From NCBI GenBank assembly GCA_910578935.1, contig CAJTSM010000017.1, positions 284 to 61,989 of the forward strand: a stretch of 61,706 bases of DNA. The letters run 5' to 3'. The position numbers were made by a program, and so were the translations under genes. Positions 24,577 through 31,981 of the stretch are shown here, one piece after another. This stretch comes from an uncultured Oscillibacter sp. (GTDB lineage: Bacteria; Bacillota; Clostridia; Oscillospirales; Oscillospiraceae). Position 1 is the stretch's first letter, and the number at the start of each line of letters is the position of its first letter. The notes under the pieces were generated by a model. It was not told the DNA's origin. It did no database searches and saw nothing but the letters and a program-made list of their open reading frames with translations.

Positions 24577-25557
24577 TCAGTCTTCGCACAAACCGGCGGT
24601 GATGATGGCCATGGAGTAGACCTCCTGGGCGTTGCAGCCCCGGGACAGGTCGTTGATGGGGGCGTTCAGGCCCTGGAGAATGGGGCCGTAGGCGTCGAAG
24701 GAGCCCATGCGCTGGCAAATCTTGTAGCCGATGTTGCCCGCGTTGATGTCGGGGAAAATGAAGGTGTTGGCCTGGCCGTGGACGGGGGATTCGGGGCACT
24801 TGGTCTTCATGACCCGGGGGGACACGGCGGCGTCGAACTGGAGCTCGCCGTCCACCACCACACCGGGAAGGGCAAACTTCGCCTTCTCGCAGGCATTCCG
24901 CATCTTGTCCACGTCCTCGCCCGCGCCGGAGCCGTGGGTAGAGTAGCTGAGGAAGGCCACCTTGGGGTCGATGCCAAACGTCCGGGCTGTGGAAACCGTC
25001 TCCACCGCGATTTCCACCAGCTCCTCCTCAGAGGGCTTAATGTTGATCGCGCAGTCCGCCATGGCGAAGACATCCGGGTCGCCGGTGGCGGAGGGACGGA
25101 CCAGAATGAAGCAGCTGGAGACGATTTTGCAGCCCGGTTTCGTCTTGATGAGCTGGAGGGCGGGGCGGACCGTATCGGCGGTGGAATAGGTGGCGCCGCC
25201 CAGCAGAGCGTCGGCGTAGCCCATCTTCACCAGCATGGTGCCGAAGTAGTTGCCCTGCTTCAGCATGGCGCGGCATTGATCCTCCGTCATCTTGCCCTTG
25301 CGGAGGGCCACCATCTCGGCCACCATCTTATCCATGTCCTCGAAGGTTTCAGGGTCCAGAATTTCCGCGCCCTTGACGTTGAAACCCACTTCCTCGGCGG
25401 CGGCCAGGATTTCCTCCCGGTTACCCACCAGCACCGGCATCAGGAACGTGGCGGACAGCAGGCGGGCGGCGGCCTCCAGAATGCGGGGGTCGGTGCCCTC
25501 GGTAAACACGATCTTGCGGGGATGGGCTTTCAGCTTTTTAATCAGAAATTCAAACAT
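24577..25557 (-). CDS. pta: Phosphate acetyltransferase
   Basis: A 326-residue protein, typical of the short clostridial Pta. It interconverts acetyl-CoA and acetyl phosphate in acetate formation, paired in the cell with acetate kinase. Motifs: KIVFTEGTDPRILEAA at the N-terminus, GGATYSTADTVRPALQLI, MADCAINIKPS, FLSYSTHGSG and FPDINAGNIGYKI, all family hallmarks. The start ATG follows TGGAGGA. No ackA is adjacent, so the gene is monocistronic with its own promoter. Confidence 0.96.
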   Translation of the reverse strand: MFEFLIKKLKAHPRKIVFTEGTDPRILEAAARLLSATFLMPVLVGNREEILAAAEEVGFNVKGAEILDPETFEDMDKMVAEMVALRKGKMTEDQCRAMLKQGNYFGTMLVKMGYADALLGGATYSTADTVRPALQLIKTKPGCKIVSSCFILVRPSATGDPDVFAMADCAINIKPSEEELVEIAVETVSTARTFGIDPKVAFLSYSTHGSGAGEDVDKMRNACEKAKFALPGVVVDGELQFDAAVSPRVMKTKCPESPVHGQANTFIFPDINAGNIGYKICQRMGSFDAYGPILQGLNAPINDLSRGCNAQEVYSMAIITAGLCED

Positions 25558-25604
25558 GTTTTTTCCTCCAGATGTACAAGTCTTTGCCGGGGTTTTATGT
25601 CTCC

Positions 25605-25632
25605 ATTATACACCTTTACCTGCTCCGGTCAA
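25605..25632 (-). promoter_or_regulatory. pta promoter
   Basis: Minus strand: TTGACC (25627-25632), a 16-bp spacer, then TATAAT (25605-25610). Confidence 0.85.
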
Positions 25633-25783
25633 TCCAAATTTCGGGTGCAGGTTATAAAAATTTACGATTTTGTCACCAATTTCCAGGCCTGTTGTGGCAC
25701 ACTGAATCCGCCTCAGGAGGCGTTTTCCGTCGAAAACACCGGAAACCACCGGGAACCCTTCGCTTTTTTGCCTTTCCCAGGAC

Positions 25784-25812
25784 TTGACGGAAGGGGAAAA
25801 AAGCGGTATGAT
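25784..25812 (+). promoter_or_regulatory. Promoter of the M23 peptidase gene
   Basis: TTGACG (25784-25789), a 17-bp spacer, then TATGAT (25807-25812), 84 bp before the start codon. Confidence 0.75.
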
Positions 25813-25896
25813 AGCACTGGTAACAAATTGTAACTTTTTAGGACGTTCCGTCCCGCCATTCTCCGGAAAGGCGCGGACCCGATACAAGGAGACCCT

Positions 25897-27732
25897 ATGA
25901 GCGAAGACAGGAAAAAAACCACCGCCCAAGCCCCGCCCCGCCGGGAAAGCGCGGCAAAACCGGAGGCTGCCGGGGAGCGGGAGGGCTTTCCAGAGGGCTG
26001 GAGTCCCTGGAAGGAGTGGGACCTTCCCCCGTCCATCCGGGACTGGGAACCCGAAGAGGGCAAGCGCGAACGCCCGGAGCGCCGCCGTTCCCCCTCCCAC
26101 AGCCGGGAACGCCGAAGCGCCGCCCCCCGTAAAACCCGGCCGCCGGAACGGCGGGAGGGCAGCCTCTCCCCCCGGCAGGCCATTGCCCAGAAACGGCTGC
26201 ACTTTCGCCGCCGCTGGCGGCGCATTGTCCGGGAGAACAAAGCCCACCGTTTCCCGGAGTCCGAGAGGCTTCCCATTCAATTGATGCTGTTTTTCTGGGG
26301 ACTGCTGCCTATGTGGGGGAGTATTCTCCAGGAGCGGGTACTGCAAAAGAACAGCGCTTCCCGGCAGAAGAGCGCCCAGAGTGCCCAGAAAAAGCGCCGG
26401 TGGCGAATCCACCCGGTTGTCTTTCTGGGGGGAGGCTGCGTGATGGCGGCGGTACTGCTGTTTTTCTCCACTTATACCAATGGCGTTACGGTCACCTATG
26501 ACGGCAAGGTCCTGGCCTCCCTGGCCAACCAGTCGGAGGCTGAGGAGGCCAGAGCGGAACTGGAAGCGGTCACCGCTCGAACCCTGGGCCGAAGTTTTAC
26601 CATTGACGACTCCCTCATTCAATACTCCTCCGGGCTTCTTCGCCGGCAGGATCTGGTGGACAAAGAGGACTATGAGGAGGTCTTGAGCCAGGAGGTGGGC
26701 ATGGTCACCTCCGCCTACTGCCTCTATGTGGATGGAGAACGCATCGGCGCCACCCCTTATAAAGGAGCGCTGGAACAGCTTTTGGAACAAATTCAGCTCT
26801 CCGCCACCAATGAGGGTACGATCTCCGTCTCCTTCGCCGAGAATGTGGATGTAAAGGAGGAGTTTGTGGCCACCGACAGCCTGATGAACTTAGGTTTTCT
26901 GGCGGAAACCCTCTACAGCACCAAGACCGCTGAGGTCACCTACACCGTGGCTAAGGGAGACACCTGGTCTGAGATTGCCGAGGACCACGGCCTCACTTCC
27001 AAGGAGCTGGAGGCCCTAAACCCCGGCTATAACATCGACAAACTGCAAATCGGTGAAATCCTCACGATGTCCGCCTCCGTGCCCTATCTGACCATGACCG
27101 TGGTCCAGCAGGAGCGGTACGTGGACAGCGTGGCCTTTGACGTGGAGTACACCGACAGCCCGGACATCTACGTCGGCGATTACAAGGTCACCTCCGCTGG
27201 AGAATACGGCGCGGCGGACACCGTGGCCAATGTCACCTATGTCAACGGCGAGGAGACGGAGCGGACAGTCCTCTCCAGCGTCACCCTCCGCCAGCCCGTT
27301 ACGGAATACCGGCTTCAGGGCACGAAGCCCCGGCCCACCTGGCTCCCCACCGGCAGCTTCCGCTGGCCCACTACGGGGCGGATCTCCTCCCGGTTCGGCG
27401 GACGGAGCTCCCCCGGCGGCATCGGGTCCACCAACCACAAGGGGATCGACATTGCCGTTCCGAGAGGAACCCCGATCTACGCCGCGGACGGCGGCACGGT
27501 CACCTACTCCGGGTGGATGGGCGGCTACGGCTACCTGGTCCAGATCGACCATGGGAACGGCTATGTGACCCGGTACGGCCACAATAGCAGCCTGACGGTT
27601 TCCGTAGGCCAGAAGGTCTACAAGGGCCAGCAGATTGCCCGGGCCGGCTCCACCGGCAACTCCACCGGAAACCACTGCCACTTCGAGGTCCGCTACAACG
27701 GCGTGGCCAAGAATCCGCTGAACTATCTCTAG
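25897..27732 (+). CDS. LysM-G5-M23 murein endopeptidase, membrane-anchored
   Basis: A 611-residue protein. The first 175 residues are basic, Pro/Arg-rich and cytoplasmic, followed by one membrane helix (about 176-196), so this is a type II membrane protein. Outside follow a helical region, a LysM domain (YTVAKGDTWSEIAEDHGLTS, about 350-390), a G5-like domain (about 395-475) and a C-terminal M23 peptidase. The M23 zinc site is complete: NHKGIDIA, GYVTRYGHN and GNHCHFEV. It should cut peptidoglycan cross-links at the cell surface. The long charged N-terminus is unusual and could bind a cytoplasmic partner. The start ATG follows AAGGAGA. Confidence 0.9.
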   Translation: MSEDRKKTTAQAPPRRESAAKPEAAGEREGFPEGWSPWKEWDLPPSIRDWEPEEGKRERPERRRSPSHSRERRSAAPRKTRPPERREGSLSPRQAIAQKRLHFRRRWRRIVRENKAHRFPESERLPIQLMLFFWGLLPMWGSILQERVLQKNSASRQKSAQSAQKKRRWRIHPVVFLGGGCVMAAVLLFFSTYTNGVTVTYDGKVLASLANQSEAEEARAELEAVTARTLGRSFTIDDSLIQYSSGLLRRQDLVDKEDYEEVLSQEVGMVTSAYCLYVDGERIGATPYKGALEQLLEQIQLSATNEGTISVSFAENVDVKEEFVATDSLMNLGFLAETLYSTKTAEVTYTVAKGDTWSEIAEDHGLTSKELEALNPGYNIDKLQIGEILTMSASVPYLTMTVVQQERYVDSVAFDVEYTDSPDIYVGDYKVTSAGEYGAADTVANVTYVNGEETERTVLSSVTLRQPVTEYRLQGTKPRPTWLPTGSFRWPTTGRISSRFGGRSSPGGIGSTNHKGIDIAVPRGTPIYAADGGTVTYSGWMGGYGYLVQIDHGNGYVTRYGHNSSLTVSVGQKVYKGQQIARAGSTGNSTGNHCHFEVRYNGVAKNPLNYL

Positions 27733-27752
27733 CCTTCCGTTTCCCCTTGATA

Positions 27753-27785
27753 AAAAGGACCGCCGGAAAATCCGGCGGTCCTTTT
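27753..27785. terminator. Two-way terminator, M23 gene and Na/Pi gene
   Basis: A perfect 15-bp stem (27753-27767/27771-27785) with A4 and T4 ends and a three-base loop lies between two convergent genes. Confidence 0.9.
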
Positions 27786-27795
27786 CGCGTCTTGA

Positions 27796-29541
27796 TTACG
27801 GAAGTTTATATTTCTCCAAATCCTTGTCCAGGCTCTCGGTGAACTCCCCGGCAGCCTTAAAGTCGTGGAGGTAGGCGTGGCGCTGTTCCGCGTGATCCTC
27901 CCGCTCCTCAATGACGCAAACGGCGATGTTGGAGCAGTGGTCGCTGACCCGCTCCAGGTTCGTCAGCAGGTCGCTGAGAATAAAGCCCAGCTGCACGGTG
28001 CACTCCCCGCTCTGGAGCCGGTGGATATGCCGGGCCCGAATTTCATCGGTGAGCTGATCGATCGTTTCCTCCAAAGGCTCCACCGTCTTGGCGGCCGCTG
28101 GGTCATCGGCCTGGAAACAGCCCACCGCGGCGGTGAGAATGTCCTCCAGAGCCTGCTCCAGCACCCGAAGCTCCGCCTCCGCCGCCCCGGAGAAACTGAG
28201 GCCCTTCTCGTAAAGCTCCCTTGCGGATTCTTGAATGTTCAGCGCGTGGTCGCCAATGCGCTCAAAGTCCCCGATGGCGTGGAGCAGCCGGGAAACGGTG
28301 TGAATGTCCTCCATGGAGAGGCCATGCTGGGAAATCTGCACCAGGTAGCCGCTGAGGCGGTCCTCATAGATATCCAGCTTGTCCTCATTTTCCAAAAGCT
28401 CCGTCTCCAGTTCCCCATTGTATTTGGTGAGCTGCTTCAGGGAACTGAGCAGGCTCTCCCGGGCCAGGGCGCCCATTTCGTTGGTCATGGCGGCGCACTC
28501 GCTGACCGCCGCGCCGGGGGTGCGCAGCAGCAGGGGGTCCAGAAAGGCAAACCGGGGAGTCTTGTCCTCTTCCTTGACAGCCGCCCGGGCCAGCCATTCC
28601 AGCTGGCGGGAGAAGGGCAGCAGCAGGGCGGTGGTGCAGACGTTGAAGACCGTGTGGCACAGGGCTACGCCCACCGCCCCCACGGCGGCGTCCATAAAGG
28701 GGAAGTGGAACAGCAAATCCCCGCCGCAGAAGACGATGAGGCCAATGGCCGTACCGATGACATTGAAGGCGATGTGGATCACAGATACCCGTTTCGCCCC
28801 CCGGGAAACCCCAATGGAGGAAATCAGCGCCGTGACGCAGGTGCCGATGTTCTGGCCCATGATGATGGGGATCGCCACGCCGTAGGTGATGGACCCGGTG
28901 AGGGCCAGGGCCTGCAAAATGCCTACGGAGGCTGCCGAGGATTGGATGATTCCGGTGAAGGCCGCGCCCACCGCCACCCCCAGCAGGGGATTGCGGAAGG
29001 CCGTCAGCAAGTCGGAAAAGCCCGGCAGGTCCGCCAGGGGGCTGACGGAATTTTTCATCATCTCCATCCCCGACATCAAAATGGCGAAGCCGATGAGGAT
29101 GCGCCCGATGTCCCGCCGCCGCTGGCGCTTGGAGCCCATGATGAGCAATATGCCCGCCAGAGCGAAGAGGGGGGAGAAATTCTCCGGCTTCAAGAGGTTC
29201 AGCAGAATGCTCTCGCTCTCAATGCCGGTGAGGGACAAAATCCAGGCCGTCAGCGTAGTGCCCACGTTGGAGCCCATAATGACCCCGATCGTCTGCCCCA
29301 GCTCCATGACGCCGGAGTTTACCAATCCCACCAGCATCACCGTCACCGCTGAGGAGGACTGAACCGCAATGGTGATGCCCGCCCCTAAAAGAAGGCCCTT
29401 CACAGGGTTGGAGGTCATGCGCTTCAGCAGCCGTTCCAACCGGCCGCCGGCCATTTTCTCCAGGCTCTTGGACATGGTGGTCATGCCGTAGAGGAAGAAG
29501 GCCAGGCCGCCGCAAAGGGTAAACAGGGAAAAAATATCCAT
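27796..29541 (-). CDS. Na/phosphate symporter with PhoU-like C-terminal domain
   Basis: A 581-residue member of the NptA/PNaS family. Two inverted membrane repeats carry the signatures AGITIAVQSSSAVTVMLVG and GIIQSSAASVGILQALA. The C-terminal 200 residues are helical and PhoU-like (HTVSRLLHAIGDFERIGDHA, RVSDHCSNIAV). It imports phosphate with sodium or acts as a related transporter; the PhoU-like tail may control flux. Start M-D-I-F-S at 29541 is preceded by GAGGAAAA. A TATAAT on the minus strand (29603-29608) lies about 60 bp upstream, but no good -35 box is seen. Confidence 0.92.
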   Translation of the reverse strand: MDIFSLFTLCGGLAFFLYGMTTMSKSLEKMAGGRLERLLKRMTSNPVKGLLLGAGITIAVQSSSAVTVMLVGLVNSGVMELGQTIGVIMGSNVGTTLTAWILSLTGIESESILLNLLKPENFSPLFALAGILLIMGSKRQRRRDIGRILIGFAILMSGMEMMKNSVSPLADLPGFSDLLTAFRNPLLGVAVGAAFTGIIQSSAASVGILQALALTGSITYGVAIPIIMGQNIGTCVTALISSIGVSRGAKRVSVIHIAFNVIGTAIGLIVFCGGDLLFHFPFMDAAVGAVGVALCHTVFNVCTTALLLPFSRQLEWLARAAVKEEDKTPRFAFLDPLLLRTPGAAVSECAAMTNEMGALARESLLSSLKQLTKYNGELETELLENEDKLDIYEDRLSGYLVQISQHGLSMEDIHTVSRLLHAIGDFERIGDHALNIQESARELYEKGLSFSGAAEAELRVLEQALEDILTAAVGCFQADDPAAAKTVEPLEETIDQLTDEIRARHIHRLQSGECTVQLGFILSDLLTNLERVSDHCSNIAVCVIEEREDHAEQRHAYLHDFKAAGEFTESLDKDLEKYKLP

Positions 29542-29689
29542 GAAATTTTCCTCACTTCCGCGTCCGTGCCAAAACGGACATTCCATCTTATGTGACGGCT
29601 CTATTATATATGTGAAAGGCAGATGCAGGAAACCGGCAGAATTACCAAAGCGCAAAATTTGCGGAAATTTTTTCTATTTTACCCAAAAA

Positions 29690-31219
29690 TTACACTTTTA
29701 ATTTATCACTTTTATCTATCTCCTCTTCCTCCGATTCCGGAATCCAGGGGCAGCGGCCGTAAAAAGAGGTCATGGAGCGAATTTCTTCCGCCAGCTCCAT
29801 TCCGGCCTGGCCGGGCAGCAGCCGCCAGCGCCAGTTGCCCTCGCCCACGCCGGGTACGTTCATACGGCTCTCGCTGCCCAACCCCAAGTAGTCCTGCATC
29901 TGAGCCACAAACAGCTCCGCGACGCTGCCCTGGCCCGCCCGGAGCAGAGCCATCCGGACCTCCTCCGCTCCGGAAACACCCAGGTATTTCTCAGCGAAGG
30001 CCCGCTCCCGCTTCGGGGCAGAGGCATACCAGCCGGCGGCGGTATCGTTGTCGTGGGTGCCGGTGTAGCAGACACAGTTGGGCCGGTAATTGTGGGGCAG
30101 GTAAGCGTTATAGGGATCGGAAAAGGCAAACTCCAGCACCTTCATTCCCGGTAAGCCGGAGCTCTCTCGAAGCCGGTGGACGTCCTCCGTCAGGATGCCC
30201 AGGTCCTCGGCAATAAAAGCAATGCCTTGGAACCAGGAGGTCAGCACTCCCAGCAGGTCCATACCCGGGCCCTTTTCCCAGCTCCCCGTCCGGGCGGTTT
30301 CAGCTCCCGCCGGAACCGACCAATAACTCTCCAGGCCCCGGAAGTGGTCGATCCGGATCACGTCGAAAAGTCTGGAAGCCCCCTCCACCCGGCGGATCCA
30401 CCAGCCAAAACCATTCCGCTTCATGGCGGTCCAGTCGTAGAGGGGATTCCCCCAGAGCTGGCCGTCCTCCGAGAAGTAGTCCGGCGGGACCCCGGCCACC
30501 TTAGAGGGCTTTCCCTCCCCGTCCAGGAGGAACTCCGTCCGCTCGCTCCACACGTCGGCGGAGTCCAGGGAGACATAAATGGGCAGATCGCCGATCAGGC
30601 CCAGTCCAAGGTCATTGACATAGGTTTTCAGTGCCGCCCACTGGGTGAAAAACCAGTGCTGGACGCAAGTTTCAAAGGCCACCTCCTCCGCCAGCTCCAC
30701 CCGCCAGCGCTCCACGGCTTCGGGCTCGTGGCGGCGGAGGCCCTCGTCCGGCCACTCGAACCAGGGCAGGTCCCCGAAATGCCGCTTGGCGGAGCGGTAC
30801 AGGGCGTACTCCCGAACCCAGGGGCGCTCTTCGGCGAAGGCCCGGGCGGCCTCCGCCGCCTCGCCGCTGACACGGGAGAAGGCCTTGCGAAGCAGGGGCT
30901 CCCGGCTCTTTTTCAGGGCGGCGTAGTCGATCTTGTCCCCGGCGGGGACACGGGCGGAGGCCAGCTCCTCCTCCGTCAAGAGGTTCTCTTTCGCCAGCAG
31001 ATCCAGGTCAATGAACAGGGGATTCCCGGCGAAAGTGGACTCGCTGGCATAAGGGGAATCCCCGGCTCCGGCGGGACCCACGGGGAGAATCTGCCACCAG
31101 GACTGGCCCGCATCTTGAAGAAAGTTGGCAAAAGCCCGGGCCTCCGCTCCCAGGGAGCCAATGCCGTACTCAGAGGGAAGGGAAAAGATGGGCAGGAGAA
31201 TACCTGCGGAACGTTTCAT
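29690..31219 (-). CDS. malQ: 4-alpha-glucanotransferase
   Basis: A 509-residue GH77 enzyme that transfers malto-oligosaccharide segments between alpha-1,4-glucans. Signatures: RSAGILLPIFSLPSEYGIG at the start, GDLPIYVSLDSADVW, VIRIDHFRG with the Asp nucleophile, and FIAEDLG with the acid/base Glu; YTGTHDNDTAAGW carries the third Asp. ATG 31219 is chosen over a start five codons upstream because GGAGG lies eight bases before it. With the amylosucrase elsewhere in the window it forms an alpha-glucan pathway. Its promoter is embedded in the upstream operon's terminator. Confidence 0.96.
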   Translation of the reverse strand: MKRSAGILLPIFSLPSEYGIGSLGAEARAFANFLQDAGQSWWQILPVGPAGAGDSPYASESTFAGNPLFIDLDLLAKENLLTEEELASARVPAGDKIDYAALKKSREPLLRKAFSRVSGEAAEAARAFAEERPWVREYALYRSAKRHFGDLPWFEWPDEGLRRHEPEAVERWRVELAEEVAFETCVQHWFFTQWAALKTYVNDLGLGLIGDLPIYVSLDSADVWSERTEFLLDGEGKPSKVAGVPPDYFSEDGQLWGNPLYDWTAMKRNGFGWWIRRVEGASRLFDVIRIDHFRGLESYWSVPAGAETARTGSWEKGPGMDLLGVLTSWFQGIAFIAEDLGILTEDVHRLRESSGLPGMKVLEFAFSDPYNAYLPHNYRPNCVCYTGTHDNDTAAGWYASAPKRERAFAEKYLGVSGAEEVRMALLRAGQGSVAELFVAQMQDYLGLGSESRMNVPGVGEGNWRWRLLPGQAGMELAEEIRSMTSFYGRCPWIPESEEEEIDKSDKLKV

Positions 31220-31254
31220 AAAGAAAACCTCCATGTTGAGTAGTGTACCCCTTC

Positions 31255-31283
31255 ATTGTAAAAAAACGCCCTCCGGTTGTCAA
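31255..31283 (-). promoter_or_regulatory. malQ promoter, embedded in a terminator
   Basis: Minus strand: consensus TTGACA (31278-31283), a 17-bp spacer, then TACAAT (31255-31260). The -35 box coincides with the loop of the terminator at 31260-31297, and the terminator T-run is part of the spacer. Confidence 0.85.
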
Positions 31284-31297
31284 GAACCGAAGGGCGC
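31260..31297 (-). terminator. Terminator of the ftsH-GNAT operon
   Basis: Minus strand: 12-bp stem with one G:T pair (31286-31297 with 31267-31278) and a short loop, followed by seven T. It is the nearest strong terminator after the GNAT gene. Confidence 0.8.
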
Positions 31298-31408
31298 GGG
31301 CTGTCAAAAAGTATTTTTGACAGCCCGCTCAGGTTTTCAAAACGTTTCTGCGTTTTGAAAACCTCTTGATTTAAAGAGTGGGGGAAACCCCTCCTGGGTT
31401 TCCCCCAC
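31296..31408. repeat. Three further perfect hairpins in tandem
   Basis: Directly next to the terminator are three perfect stems: 15 bp (31296-31310/31314-31328), 14 bp (31331-31344/31351-31364) and 13 bp (31378-31390/31396-31408). Each has a 3- to 6-base loop. With the terminator they make four hairpins in about 150 bp, in the gap between the GNAT and malQ genes. Confidence 0.8.
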
Positions 31409-31462
31409 ACACTCTTCCTTCCCGTCAATGTAAACTCTACCAATTATCAAGAGTGTTCCTTA

Positions 31463-31981
31463 TCACAGCTTCTTCTCGTAGCAGTTCAAAATCTCGCGGA
31501 TGTACCCGTGGAAGAAAAATTCCGTCCCCCCGGCGAAGCTATAGCCCAGGGAGGGATACAGGTGGTTGGCGGGGGCGTTCCCCTCCCAGGTGTCCAGGCG
31601 GATGACGGTTTTACCCTGAGCCCGGGCGGTCTTCTCGCAAAAAGCCACCAGCTCCTTGGCGCGGCCCCGGCCGGACTGGGCCGGGTGGATGCAGAGGGTG
31701 TGGATCACCCCCACCTCCTCCCGTCCGGCGGGGATGGTCCAGGGAATTTTGCCGTACTCGGGAAGCTGTACGCCGTTGAGGTTTACCACGCCCCACAGGA
31801 CGCCGTTCTCCTCACCAACATACAGCGTCCCGGCCGCCAGGGCCTCTCCGGCGTCCCCTGTGGTGGGATAGCTCCCCCGAAGCCAGTTGGTGTAGACAGG
31901 GCCCCGCTCTTCCTGGTCAAAGATTGCTTCGTAAATTCCGCCGATGCCGGGCAGATCGGCGGTGGCGGCTTTACGGATCAT
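31463..31981 (-). CDS. GNAT-family N-acetyltransferase, overlaps ftsH
   Basis: A 172-residue acetyltransferase. IHTLCIHPAQSGRGRAKELV (about residues 100-119) contains the acetyl-CoA loop R/Q-x-x-G-R-x-K/A, and LDTWEGNAPANHLYPSLGY is the C-terminal motif typical of RimI-like GNATs. ATG 31981 lies inside the 3' end of ftsH (11-base overlap), seven bases after GGGGGAGG, which argues for translational coupling. Longer readings upstream are low-complexity Arg/Pro sequence and not real. The acceptor is unknown. Confidence 0.88.
   Translation of the reverse strand: MIRKAATADLPGIGGIYEAIFDQEERGPVYTNWLRGSYPTTGDAGEALAAGTLYVGEENGVLWGVVNLNGVQLPEYGKIPWTIPAGREEVGVIHTLCIHPAQSGRGRAKELVAFCEKTARAQGKTVIRLDTWEGNAPANHLYPSLGYSFAGGTEFFFHGYIREILNCYEKKL

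Noticed and set aside
31296..31408. CRISPR-like array suggested by the row of hairpins
   Set aside because: The hairpins differ in sequence and have no spacer structure.
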